DNA of 16,740 bases, taken from the NCBI GenBank assembly GCA_003240795.1, contig QFNK01000010.1, positions 1 through 16,740 of the forward strand. The letters are read 5' to 3'. This DNA is from Micavibrio aeruginosavorus (lineage in GTDB: Bacteria > Pseudomonadota > Alphaproteobacteria > Micavibrionales > Micavibrionaceae). The notes below the pieces were generated by a model. The model did not search any database. It had not been told where the DNA came from and saw only the letters and a list, made by a program, of their open reading frames with translations. A program made the position numbers and the translations under genes. This document shows, piece after piece, positions 7,141 through 14,752 of this stretch; position 1 is the first letter of the stretch, and each line of letters begins with the position of its first letter.

Positions 7141-7851
7141 ATGTCCGATACCATGGCCGATATAGAAAAAGATCAGATCTCCGCCGCCGACGTTGTTGCC
7201 TTCCTGAAGGCCAACCCGCAATTCCTGCAGAAAAATCCGGAGGCCGTGGATTTCCTCGTCCCGCCGAAAAGCGCGGACAAGAACGTGAAGGACTTCCAGT
7301 CTTTCATGATCGACCGTTTGAAGAAAGACAAGGAACGTGTCGTAACAACGGCGCGCGAACTGATCGACAACGCCCGCTTTAACATGAACAATCAGCAGCG
7401 CATCCAGAATGTGGTATTGCGCATCCTGGAAGCCCGCAATTTCGAAGAATTCATCCATACAATCACGATGGATATGGCGACGATGCTGGACACGGACATC
7501 TGCGTCCTTGTCGTTGAATCGAGCGGTTTCGACATCCCGCACATCAACACACCCGGCGTGCGCGTGGTCCCGCCCGGAACCATCGACAAATGGATGGCCG
7601 GAAAAAGCGCGATCCTGCAATCCGGCATATCGGGGATCGAGGTTATTTACGGCGGCGCCTTTACGCTCGTTCAGTCTCAGGCCCTGCTCCGCGTCGATAT
7701 CTCCATGAACACGCCGCCCGCAATCCTCGCCTTCGGCAGCCGCGATCCGGAAATGTTCGAGGACGGTCAGGCAACCGACCAGATCGCCTTCCTCGCCCGC
7801 GTTGTCGAACGCGTGTTCCGCGCGTGGCTGGACATCCCGCACCATTCATGA
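7141..7851 (+). CDS. DUF484 family protein
   Basis: 236 residues. The N-terminal helical part carries the family-like pattern V-x2-FLKANPQFLQKNPE (about 18-34). A helical linker (about 55-95) and a GAF-like C-terminal region (about 100-235) follow. DUF484 proteins are typically encoded next to xerC (as in the E. coli dapF-yigA-xerC region) and their biochemical role is not established. Here it is the first gene of an operon, and its TGA overlaps the ATG of the 68-aa ORF (ATGA at 7848-7851). The leader is AT-rich, and the ribosome site is probably AAAAGGG (7124-7130). Involvement in chromosome-dimer resolution is inferred only from the neighbour. Confidence 0.9.
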   Translation: MSDTMADIEKDQISAADVVAFLKANPQFLQKNPEAVDFLVPPKSADKNVKDFQSFMIDRLKKDKERVVTTARELIDNARFNMNNQQRIQNVVLRILEARNFEEFIHTITMDMATMLDTDICVLVVESSGFDIPHINTPGVRVVPPGTIDKWMAGKSAILQSGISGIEVIYGGAFTLVQSQALLRVDISMNTPPAILAFGSRDPEMFEDGQATDQIAFLARVVERVFRAWLDIPHHS

Positions 7852-8054
7852 ATGCCCGCGAAATACAGCAAAACGCCCGTTTAAGCGAAAACCAAGGCCC
7901 CTATACGCTCTACCGCGCCGACACGCACGGCACCGAAAGCATCGTCGTCGATCATGTCAGCGAAACCTTCGCCAAAGCCGCCATGGAGCAGCTGGAGGCG
8001 CGCCCTCATCATCAGGGATACTGGTACCGCATACCGGAACGCGCGGCGCCATGA
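7848..8054 (+). CDS. Small 68-aa protein of unknown function between DUF484 and xerC
   Basis: The ORF starts at the ATG of ATGA (7848-7851), overlapping the DUF484 stop, and its TGA (8052-8054) overlaps the xerC ATG (8051). This double coupling, and the absence of any other use for the 200 bases, argue that it is translated. The product is small, soluble and charged, with an aromatic/basic C-terminus (HHQGYWYRIPERAAP) and no signal peptide. I recognise no family. The pattern LYRADTHGTESIVVDHVSE suggests a small mixed alpha/beta fold, but this is a guess. It might be a partner or regulator of XerC. Confidence 0.65.
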   Translation: MNAREIQQNARLSENQGPYTLYRADTHGTESIVVDHVSETFAKAAMEQLEARPHHQGYWYRIPERAAP

Positions 8055-8998
8055 TAAAGAAGGAAATACTCGAATGCTGCGCCGCCGACCTCGCCGTAAC
8101 ACTTGGCGCGTGGCAACAATGGCTGAAGGTTGAGAAGAACGTCTCGAAACATACGCTCCGCGCTTACACGAGCGATCTTTCGCAATTCGTGACATTCATG
8201 GCAAATCACAAGGGACGCGCCCTCTCCGTTTCCGATGTGTCCGATACGGGCCTGTCGGATTTCCGCTCATGGATGTCGCGCCAGGCGATGGACGGCCGCG
8301 TGAATGCCAGCCGCGCGCGCACCCTCTCCGGCCTCAAGAATTTCCTGTCATGGATGGACAAGCAGGGCATCGCGCATAACGCGGCGATCAAAACGGTCCG
8401 CACGCCGAAACTCCCGCGCAAACTCCCCCGCCCGCTTCATGAAAATCAGGCCTTCCAGATTTTGACTGACAGTGCGGGCGGCGGCGGCTGGGTATCGCTT
8501 CGCGACCGCGCCTTGTTCACGCTGCTCTACGGCTGCGGCCTGCGCATCGACGAGGCGCTCTCGCTCGACATCCGCGATCTTCCGCGCGACGGCTTCTTGC
8601 GCGTCACGGGTAAGGGCCGCAAGGAAAGACAGGTTCCCGTTCTCCCGCTCGTGATCACGGCACTCAATGAATACAGGGAATCATGCCCCTACGCCGAAAC
8701 GAGCGACCGCCCCCTCTTCATCGGTGAGAAAAACGGCAAACGCCTGCATCAGGGCGTAGCGCAGAAAGCAATGCGCGACATGCGCCGCAATCTGGGACTG
8801 CCGGAAACGGCAACGCCGCACGCGCTGCGCCATTCCTTTGCCACGCATCTTCTGCAGAACGGCGCGAATTTGCGCGAGATTCAGGAGCTTCTCGGCCACG
8901 CTTCCCTTTCGACAACCCAGCGCTATACTGATATCAACGCGGAAGAGATGCTCGCCATATATCGCAAGGCCCACCCCCGGGCGCAAAACGAACTGTAA
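8051..8998 (+). CDS. xerC: Tyrosine recombinase XerC
   Basis: 315 residues, close to the family length of about 300. XerC and XerD resolve chromosome dimers at dif by site-specific recombination. The N-terminal SAM-like core-binding domain is at about 15-110. The catalytic domain has Arg165 (GCGLRIDEALSL), Lys188 (TGKGRKERQVP), His257-x2-Arg260 (HALRHSFATH), His283 (LGHASLSTTQ) and the nucleophile Tyr292 (RYTDIN), so the catalytic set is complete. I chose the ATG at 8051, which overlaps the preceding stop; the open frame from 7802 adds an unlikely basic extension over other genes. The XerC rather than XerD assignment follows from DUF484 next door and from general similarity. Confidence 0.95.
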   Translation: MIKKEILECCAADLAVTLGAWQQWLKVEKNVSKHTLRAYTSDLSQFVTFMANHKGRALSVSDVSDTGLSDFRSWMSRQAMDGRVNASRARTLSGLKNFLSWMDKQGIAHNAAIKTVRTPKLPRKLPRPLHENQAFQILTDSAGGGGWVSLRDRALFTLLYGCGLRIDEALSLDIRDLPRDGFLRVTGKGRKERQVPVLPLVITALNEYRESCPYAETSDRPLFIGEKNGKRLHQGVAQKAMRDMRRNLGLPETATPHALRHSFATHLLQNGANLREIQELLGHASLSTTQRYTDINAEEMLAIYRKAHPRAQNEL

Positions 8999-9011
8999 GA
9001 AGGAGATTATC

Positions 9012-9371
9012 ATGGCCGAATATGTTGATGGCTTTGTCATTGCCATCCCGAAAAAGAACATGGAACAATACAAGAAAATGGCGAAAACCGCCGCCAAGGT
9101 ATGGCGCGAGCATGGTGCGCTTGATTACCGCGAATGCGTTGCCGAAGACCTGAAGGTGAAATTCGGAACACCGTATCACAAGCTTGTCGGCGCAAAGCCG
9201 AGCGAGACGATCATCTTCGCATGGATCACCTTCAAATCCCGCGCCCAGCGCGACAAGATCAACAAGAAGGTAATGGAAGACCCGCGCATACTGGGTATGT
9301 GCGGGCCTGAAAATGCGCCTTTCGAAATGTCCCGTATGAGCTACGGCGGCTTCGAAACGCTGGTTAAATAA
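9012..9371 (+). CDS. DUF1428 family protein (YbaA-like)
   Basis: 119 residues, matching the usual family length of about 117. The opening YVDGFVIAIPKKNMEQYKKM, the central W-x2-F/Y pattern and the ending GGFETLVK match E. coli YbaA and other DUF1428 proteins, which adopt a dimeric alpha/beta-barrel fold of unknown function. An excellent ribosome site AGGAGA (9001-9006) sits 5 bases before the ATG, and the gene follows the xerC stop by 13 bases, so it is probably the last gene of the operon. It converges on lpdA with only 5 bp between stop codons and no hairpin. Confidence 0.93.
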   Translation: MAEYVDGFVIAIPKKNMEQYKKMAKTAAKVWREHGALDYRECVAEDLKVKFGTPYHKLVGAKPSETIIFAWITFKSRAQRDKINKKVMEDPRILGMCGPENAPFEMSRMSYGGFETLVK

Positions 9372-9376
9372 TAACG

Positions 9377-10774
9377 CTAGATGTGAAGCGCGCGTCCGGC
9401 CACGGCCAGCGCCGCTTCCTTCGTCACTTCCTCCAGCGTCGGGTGCGCGTGGCATGTGCGGGCGATGTCTTCCGCGCTCGCGCCGAATTCCATGGCAATG
9501 ACCACTTCGGAAATCAGCGTCCCCGCTTCCGGCCCTACAATGTGGCATCCCAGAACCTTGTCCGTTTTCGCGTCTGCGATGATCTTGACGAATCCTTCCG
9601 TCGCATTCATCGCGCGCGCGCGACCATTTGCCATGAACGGGAACTTTCCGACCTTGTATTGAACGCCGTCTTTCTTCAGGTCGTCTTCCGTTTTGCCGAC
9701 AGAGGCAATTTCCGGGAACGTGTAGACAACGCCGGGGATAAGGTTGTAGTCGATGTGACCGGATTGACCCGCAAGCATTTCTGCAAGGACAACGCCCTCG
9801 TCTTCCGCCTTGTGCGCCAGCATTGGGCCGGCGATAACGTCACCGATCGCGTAGATGCCGGCAACATTGGTTTTGAAATGCCCGTCCGTTTTAACGCGGC
9901 CGCGCTCGTCCAGCTCGACACCCGCTTCTTTCAAACCAAGCCCGTCCGTAAACGCCTTGCGGCCGACGGCCACCAGAACGATCTCCGCGGATAGCTTCTC
10001 CGCAGCGCCGCCGACGGCAGGCTCGACCGTCAATTCAACACCTTTTTTGCCAGGTGTCGCGGACGTGACCTTCGCGCCAAGCTTGAAGGTCAGGCCTTGC
10101 TTGGCCAGAATTTTCTGCGATTCCTTGGCAACTTCGCCATCCATGCCCGGCAGGATGCGGTCGAGATATTCGATAACCGTCACTTTCGCGCCAAGACGCG
10201 ACCACACGGAACCGAGCTCCAGCCCAATAACACCGCCGCCGATAACGATCATGCTTTCCGGCACCTTCTCAAGCGCGATGGCGCCCGTGGAGGAAACGAT
10301 CTGTTTTTCATCGATCGTAATGCCCGGCAGGGAGACGACATCCGAACCCGTCGCGATGATAACATTCTTCGTGCCATATTCTTTGCCCGCAACGGAAACA
10401 CGGCCCGCGCCGAGGACTTTGCCCTCACCCTTCAGCCAGTCGATCTTGTTCTTCTTAAACAAAAATTCGATCCCGCTGGTGTTGGAGGCGACGACCTTGT
10501 CCTTGTGGCCCATCATGCCCTTGAGGTCCAGCTTCACGCCAGAAACCTGAATGCCGAGGTCTTTCATATGGTGCTGGACAGATTCATACTTTTCCGAAGC
10601 GTGCAAAAGCGCCTTGGACGGAATACAGCCGATATTCAGGCACGTCCCGCCGAGTTTTTCCCGCTTTTCAACGCAAGCGACCTTCATACCCAGCTGCGCG
10701 GCGCGGATTGCCGCCACATATCCGCCAGGTCCGGCGCCGATAACGATCAGATCGTAAGATGTTCCTTCGGTCAT
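9377..10774 (-). CDS. lpdA: Dihydrolipoyl dehydrogenase (E3)
   Basis: 465 residues. This FAD flavoenzyme reoxidises the dihydrolipoyl arm of 2-oxoacid dehydrogenase complexes with NAD+. Seen: FAD-binding GAGPGGYVAA (about 13-22), the redox disulfide Cys45/Cys50 in GGTCLNIGCIPSK, NAD-binding GGGVIGLELGS in the middle, and the C-terminal His444-Glu449 pair in HPTLEE. The frame also has a GTG at 10786; the ATG at 10774 is preferred because it places a GGA at a workable distance and gives the family N-terminus (SYDLIVIGAG). As it lies on the same strand as odhB, it probably serves 2-oxoglutarate dehydrogenase and perhaps pyruvate dehydrogenase. It is separated from odhB by four opposite-strand genes, so it needs its own promoter, which I could not identify in 10775-10939. 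Confidence 0.97.
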   Translation of the reverse strand: MTEGTSYDLIVIGAGPGGYVAAIRAAQLGMKVACVEKREKLGGTCLNIGCIPSKALLHASEKYESVQHHMKDLGIQVSGVKLDLKGMMGHKDKVVASNTSGIEFLFKKNKIDWLKGEGKVLGAGRVSVAGKEYGTKNVIIATGSDVVSLPGITIDEKQIVSSTGAIALEKVPESMIVIGGGVIGLELGSVWSRLGAKVTVIEYLDRILPGMDGEVAKESQKILAKQGLTFKLGAKVTSATPGKKGVELTVEPAVGGAAEKLSAEIVLVAVGRKAFTDGLGLKEAGVELDERGRVKTDGHFKTNVAGIYAIGDVIAGPMLAHKAEDEGVVLAEMLAGQSGHIDYNLIPGVVYTFPEIASVGKTEDDLKKDGVQYKVGKFPFMANGRARAMNATEGFVKIIADAKTDKVLGCHIVGPEAGTLISEVVIAMEFGASAEDIARTCHAHPTLEEVTKEAALAVAGRALHI

Positions 10775-10886
10775 AAAATTATCCACAAGTCTTTGAAGTG
10801 TTTCAGAATGTTGGCTTTCGGCCTGAAACCCTTGTACTCCAAAGGTTAATGCGTTTCCAGACCTAATTAATTACCATAAGAAATAT

Positions 10887-10916
10887 TTGACAAATCCCTA
10901 ATATTTACGTTACAAG
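10887..10916 (+). promoter_or_regulatory. Putative sigma70-type promoter of the 398-aa gene and its operon
   Basis: A perfect -35 TTGACA (10887-10892), an 18-base spacer and TACAAG (10911-10916, 4 of 6 to TATAAT) predict a start near 10922. That leaves a leader of about 18 bases carrying the ribosome site GAGGGG (10926-10931) before the ATG at 10940. The surrounding 165-bp divergent region is AT-rich, as expected for promoters. Confidence 0.5.
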
Positions 10917-10939
10917 CTTCAAAACGAGGGGCTTAAATT

Positions 10940-12136
10940 ATGAGTTACGACAAGATCATCGGTTTCGGCATTGATCCTAATAATCCAAAGGGACCTTTGC
11001 GTCAGCTGACGCATCGCGAGAGAGACTGTTTTATTCGTATGGGCGTTGAGCCCATTTTTTGTAACTTGAAAGAACTTATGCCCGCGCAAAACCGCGAGCC
11101 GGAACAAAAAATCCTTCTGAAATCTTCCAAAGATTTAATGCTCGTCCGCGAAATTATCAGCGACGCCCGCAACGCCTTTCTCATTCCCGACCAGAACTAC
11201 GAACACAAAGACCCGCTGACCAGCATCCTGATCGACAGCGCTAACCAAGCCCTTCTCGATGAGGATGACTATACGCTCCGCTACCGCTTTGAGCTGAACC
11301 CTGAAACAGGTGAATTCACGCAAGGCGACTATAACGAAAAGAGCGGCATGAAGACATCCAACGTAATCGGCGGATGCACGGACCGTATCGAGCGTGAACG
11401 CGAACAGGAACCCGACGAAAGCAAAGAGCAAGCCTATAACGCTTTCATTAAACAACAGCGCATGATGGGCGACCCTGCCCGCTGCGATAACTTGAAATTC
11501 TCCGACCTTGCCGTTGGCGCAGCGTATCAGGCCGCCCGTAACGAAGTCGGCGTTGCCTTCAAACACCCGACCGACAATGTCATGATCGTCTTCGAAATGT
11601 GCGAAGACATCTGGCACAGCATGGATTCAAATTTCAATGTTATGCAAAGATATGTCGAAGCGGAAATCGAACCAAAACAGGTTTGGGGGGAAATTCCCGC
11701 CCGCATCCGCGACAATCCGGAAAATTTCCAGGAATACATCTACAATGCGATGACAATGTTCCGTGACCACTTGCACAAGAACATTCCTGGCTCGAGCATC
11801 AATATGAAGAGTAAGGCCGAGCTGACCAAGGAAGATATTGCCAATTCCCATGCCCTGGATAAGGGGCTTTTGAAAAGCCTGGGACTGTCCCGCGTGTTTG
11901 AATATGCGGTATCTATCCTAGGCGGACAGACCAATCTGGAAGACGCCCTGACAGCATGCCACAAAAGCATTTATTATCATGGCCTTGATCTTCACAGAGA
12001 AAAACAAAACTACAATATCGATACTCTGAAACCGAGATGGGATCGTATCGGTCATGGTAACGGCCTGATGATCTCCAGCAACGATAACTATATGCAAAGA
12101 CAACCTGGCATGGTTCCGGTTGCAGCGTACCATTAA
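10940..12136 (+). CDS. Uncharacterised 398-aa protein
   Basis: No family recognised. It is a soluble, charged protein without signal peptide or membrane segment. Features noticed are a His/Asp/Glu-rich middle (around residues 150-170 very acidic, ERERE then QEPDESKEQ), Trp and His residues around IWHSMDS, and a helical C-terminal half. A strong ribosome site (GAGGGG, 10926-10931) and a good promoter support expression. It is the first gene of a four-gene + strand cluster, with the kinase gene 18 bases downstream, so a shared transcript is likely. By eye it is somewhat more AT-rich than xerC or lpdA, which could mean separate acquisition. Its relation to the nucleotide-metabolism-like genes that follow is inferred from position only. 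Confidence 0.75.
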   Translation: MSYDKIIGFGIDPNNPKGPLRQLTHRERDCFIRMGVEPIFCNLKELMPAQNREPEQKILLKSSKDLMLVREIISDARNAFLIPDQNYEHKDPLTSILIDSANQALLDEDDYTLRYRFELNPETGEFTQGDYNEKSGMKTSNVIGGCTDRIEREREQEPDESKEQAYNAFIKQQRMMGDPARCDNLKFSDLAVGAAYQAARNEVGVAFKHPTDNVMIVFEMCEDIWHSMDSNFNVMQRYVEAEIEPKQVWGEIPARIRDNPENFQEYIYNAMTMFRDHLHKNIPGSSINMKSKAELTKEDIANSHALDKGLLKSLGLSRVFEYAVSILGGQTNLEDALTACHKSIYYHGLDLHREKQNYNIDTLKPRWDRIGHGNGLMISSNDNYMQRQPGMVPVAAYH

Positions 12137-12154
12137 TCGTTATAACGTGCGCCC

Positions 12155-13132
12155 ATGTTTGACTTCTGCGGCATTGGAAACGCGTGCATAGACATTGTCG
12201 CGAAAATCGACAATGACTTCCTCGATTCCTGGAATTTTCAAAAGAGCATCTGCACCTACCTGACCCTCGACCGTGCCGACGCACTGGAGGCCGCCCTTCC
12301 CTCGCCGGAATATATCCCCGGCGGCTGCGGCGCAAATACGGCGTCCATCATCAAGGCACTGGGCGGCGACGCATCCTTCATCGGCCGCGTGGCGCAGGAC
12401 ACAGTAGGCCAGCGCTTCCTGGATGACATGGCCACGCGCGGCATCCGTTACACAGGAACGCCGGATTCATCCCCGGGTGCAGGCTCAACCCGCATCTTCG
12501 CCCTGATCACACCGGACACGGAACGTACCTTCGCCGCCTTCTACGGCGTGCAGGAGGATTTGAGCGAGGCCGACCTCGATGCCGAATCCATCCGCCTGTC
12601 CCGCTTCATGTATCTGGACGGCTATGCCCTCAATTCCCGCCGCGGCGGAGAGACCTTTTTAAAGGCGGCTGAAATTTCCAAGGCCACAGGCAACAAGGTC
12701 GTCCTGTCGCCGAGCGACCTTTCCATCCTGACCAAATACCCGGATGTCGTTTCCGCCCTGACGGATGTGTCGGACATGATCGTGTGCAACGCACAGGAAG
12801 CAAAATTCATCGCGAAAACACCGGACCTCAACGCCGCACTGATCGAACTTCGCAATATTTTTGAATGCGGCGCGGTCACGGACGGCGACCACGGCGTTCA
12901 TGTTTTCGATGCGAACGGCATAACGCGCGTGAACGCGGCAACACCGCCCTCCTCCGTCACGGATACGAACGGCGCAGGCGACGCCTTTGCGGGCGGTTTC
13001 CTGTTCGGCCTGTCCCGCGGCATGGGCATGGAAAAATCGGCAAGGCTTGGCAACCGCTGCGCAGCGGATATAATCACTCATGCGGGCGCGCGCCCGGTAC
13101 GTGATTATTCAGCCTTTCCGGATTCCGTTTGA
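12155..13132 (+). CDS. PfkB-family kinase, adenosine-kinase-like
   Basis: 325 residues, typical ribokinase-fold length. The N-terminus FCGIGNACIDIVAKID, the substrate-side GGCGANTASIIKALGG (about 52-67) and the signature DTNGAGDAFAGG with catalytic base Asp276 are all present, so an active ATP-dependent sugar or nucleoside kinase is expected. The overall text resembles alphaproteobacterial proteins annotated as adenosine kinase (GN-A-IVDI opening, TPDTERTF, DTNGAGDAFAGGFLFG, LGN-x-CAA), so a nucleoside substrate is the best guess; a sugar is possible. No clear ribosome site precedes the ATG, which suggests coupling to the upstream gene 18 bases away. Its stop overlaps the start of the deaminase gene (TGATG). 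Confidence 0.88.
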   Translation: MFDFCGIGNACIDIVAKIDNDFLDSWNFQKSICTYLTLDRADALEAALPSPEYIPGGCGANTASIIKALGGDASFIGRVAQDTVGQRFLDDMATRGIRYTGTPDSSPGAGSTRIFALITPDTERTFAAFYGVQEDLSEADLDAESIRLSRFMYLDGYALNSRRGGETFLKAAEISKATGNKVVLSPSDLSILTKYPDVVSALTDVSDMIVCNAQEAKFIAKTPDLNAALIELRNIFECGAVTDGDHGVHVFDANGITRVNAATPPSSVTDTNGAGDAFAGGFLFGLSRGMGMEKSARLGNRCAADIITHAGARPVRDYSAFPDSV

Positions 13133-14085
13133 TGGTCTTTGACAACCCGTTTACCGCCATGCAGGCCGCCGTCGATATCGTAGGCGGCAGCGCGCACGAA
13201 ACCAACAAGATCGCCGCAACGCTGTATGGCGACGGCTTCTCCCTCTCCCGCACCAATTACTGGCCGGAGCCGATTTTGAAATCCTTCGGCAAGGACACGG
13301 ACATCGGGAATTCGTCTGGCACCGTCCATGCGGAAACGTCCTGCATTCTACAGGCGGGACGCGCTGTCGAAGGCGCGACGCTCTGCATTACCGACCCCTT
13401 TTGCCCCAACTGCGCCAAAAATATCGTCGAGGCCGGAATAAAGAAAATCTATATCGACCACAAAGGATTCGATAAGGATTTCTTTCACCGCCGCTCCGGC
13501 CATTTCGAAACACTGTCCATGCGCATTTGTGAAAAGGCAGGCGTCAGCGTTTACCAGCTCTGGCGCAAGGACGAACGCACCGCCGCCATTCACGCCGCGC
13601 CCATAGGCTATGAGCCGCAGGAAGACAGCCCCGTTTACACCGAAAACGTCGAAAGCCTGAGCGAAAGCATATTCCAGGATGTCATCGCCCGTGCCTTTAA
13701 ATTTCATGAAAAACGAAAATTTGCGCTGGCCTTCGCAAAAGAGGGCAATGGGAATATAGTATCCCTGACCGCGCGCGGCCATGCCGTCACGGGGTTCACG
13801 ATGAACGATCCGAATGACATCGCCGCGATTGAAAACGTGCAGGACAAATACAGCCTATTTCAGGAGCCTGTGAACCGCATCCTGATGCATGCCGCGCGGC
13901 ACGGACTGACGTTATGCGCGGGTTACCTTTTTGCCTCGCAAGTCCCGACCAGCCGCGAACAGGTCAACCTCGTCGGCGCAGGGATCGATCGCATCACCAT
14001 CGGTGATGTCAGGAAATCCCGCGACGCTCACGCCCTTACCGCCATGGCGCAATTGTCCGATGCGAAAATCATCAGCTATATCTGA
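13132..14085 (+). CDS. Cytidine/dCMP-deaminase-like protein with a second, degenerate domain
   Basis: 317 residues. The N-terminal half carries the zinc-deaminase signature: His66-Ala-Glu68 in TVHAETS, then GATLCITDPFCPNC with Cys91 and Cys94 as remaining ligands. The surrounding GATL-x-ITDPFC-x2-CAKNIVEAGIKKI text is closest to dCMP-deaminase/riboflavin-type deaminases. The C-terminal half looks like a second copy in which the signature has decayed: HAA at 253-255 instead of HAE, and PTSREQ at about 272-277 where P-C-x2-C would be, followed by VGAGIDRI, comparable to EAGIKKI. A catalytic plus pseudo-domain layout is known in E. coli cytidine deaminase. The start at 13132 overlaps the kinase stop; a TTG one codon earlier (13129) is less likely. 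Substrate unknown. Confidence 0.8.
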   Translation: MVFDNPFTAMQAAVDIVGGSAHETNKIAATLYGDGFSLSRTNYWPEPILKSFGKDTDIGNSSGTVHAETSCILQAGRAVEGATLCITDPFCPNCAKNIVEAGIKKIYIDHKGFDKDFFHRRSGHFETLSMRICEKAGVSVYQLWRKDERTAAIHAAPIGYEPQEDSPVYTENVESLSESIFQDVIARAFKFHEKRKFALAFAKEGNGNIVSLTARGHAVTGFTMNDPNDIAAIENVQDKYSLFQEPVNRILMHAARHGLTLCAGYLFASQVPTSREQVNLVGAGIDRITIGDVRKSRDAHALTAMAQLSDAKIISYI

Positions 14086-14719
14086 AACCTTTCCGGTGCA
14101 ACCGGACGGCTATGCCACGCTGATCGACCGCCAGCGTCATGAGGATTTTTTCACCAGCGAATTTCCGGCGCAAGTGGCCGCGGATATTATCGAACGCACA
14201 CTTAGCGGCGCGCAGAGCCACCCAAATCCGTCAATCCTTCATATGCTCGGCATCCCAGGCGCGGGGAAGTCGACCTATGTAGCGGCGCTGGACCACACGG
14301 ACAAAATTCTGGTCAGCTTTGACAAAATCACGGAAATGATTCCGGCTTATCAAAATGACCGCAAAGAACTTGGCGCGTTGGAAGCTTTTGCGAAATGGGA
14401 GCTGCCCGCCCGCATGCTCGGCTACCACATCCTTCACATGGCGGTCGGCAACAGGCAGGACATTATTTTCGATCATGGCGGATCGCGGGACGACCATGCG
14501 GCGTTTCTCGGCGCGATCAAACGCGAGCTTGGCTACAGAATTGAGATCGTGCATCTGGATGTGGATCAAGTTACCTCAATGCGGCGTGTTCATGTCCGCG
14601 AACAGGATGGCGGCCGCCACGTACCGCCTGCATACATTCCCGAACGGCACGATTTGATCGAACGGCTCCTGCCACGATACCGCGACATTGCGGATAGTTT
14701 CATCACTGTTACATTGTAA
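14060..14719 (+). CDS. P-loop kinase of the zeta-toxin/AAA_33 type
   Basis: 219 residues. Walker A is GIPGAGKST (64-72), followed by a short-spaced acidic position Asp88 (SFDKI), Asp138 (FDHGGS) and a lid-like RRVHVREQDGGRHVP segment (175-189). GGRxVP is characteristic of zeta-toxin/UDP-GlcNAc-kinase and related P-loop phosphotransferases. I place the start at the ATG at 14060, overlapping the deaminase gene by 26 bases, the only Met in frame before the domain. No antitoxin (epsilon-like) gene is visible next to it, so a metabolic small-molecule or nucleotide kinase is more likely than a toxin. Last gene of the cluster, followed by a terminator. Confidence 0.82.
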   Translation: MRKSSAISETFPVQPDGYATLIDRQRHEDFFTSEFPAQVAADIIERTLSGAQSHPNPSILHMLGIPGAGKSTYVAALDHTDKILVSFDKITEMIPAYQNDRKELGALEAFAKWELPARMLGYHILHMAVGNRQDIIFDHGGSRDDHAAFLGAIKRELGYRIEIVHLDVDQVTSMRRVHVREQDGGRHVPPAYIPERHDLIERLLPRYRDIADSFITVTL

Positions 14720-14745
14720 AAAACCCCGCTTTCAAAGCGGGGTTT
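14718..14745. terminator. Bidirectional terminator between the P-loop kinase gene and odhB
   Basis: AAACCCCGCTTT (14721-14732), a one-base C centre (functionally a small loop) and AAAGCGGGGTTT (14734-14745) give a near-perfect palindrome. The six A at 14718-14723 provide a strong U tract for the - strand (odhB). The + strand tail TTTAATGT is weaker. Confidence 0.88.
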
Positions 14746-14752
14746 AATGTCA

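Noticed and set aside
7802..8050. N-terminal extension of xerC to 7802
   Set aside because: It would overlap DUF484 and the whole 68-aa ORF and adds a basic low-complexity tail absent from XerC proteins; the ATG at 8051 in an ATGA overlap is far better.
8051..8998. Integrase of a mobile element
   Set aside because: Length, full Xer motifs and the DUF484 neighbour fit housekeeping XerC; no att-like repeats or cargo genes are seen.
10097..10849. 250-codon + strand frame opposite lpdA
   Set aside because: Antisense of a certain gene; no recognisable protein.
14060..14719. Zeta-type toxin of a toxin-antitoxin pair
   Set aside because: No small antitoxin gene is adjacent; the upstream partner is a deaminase and the gene sits at the end of a metabolic-looking operon.
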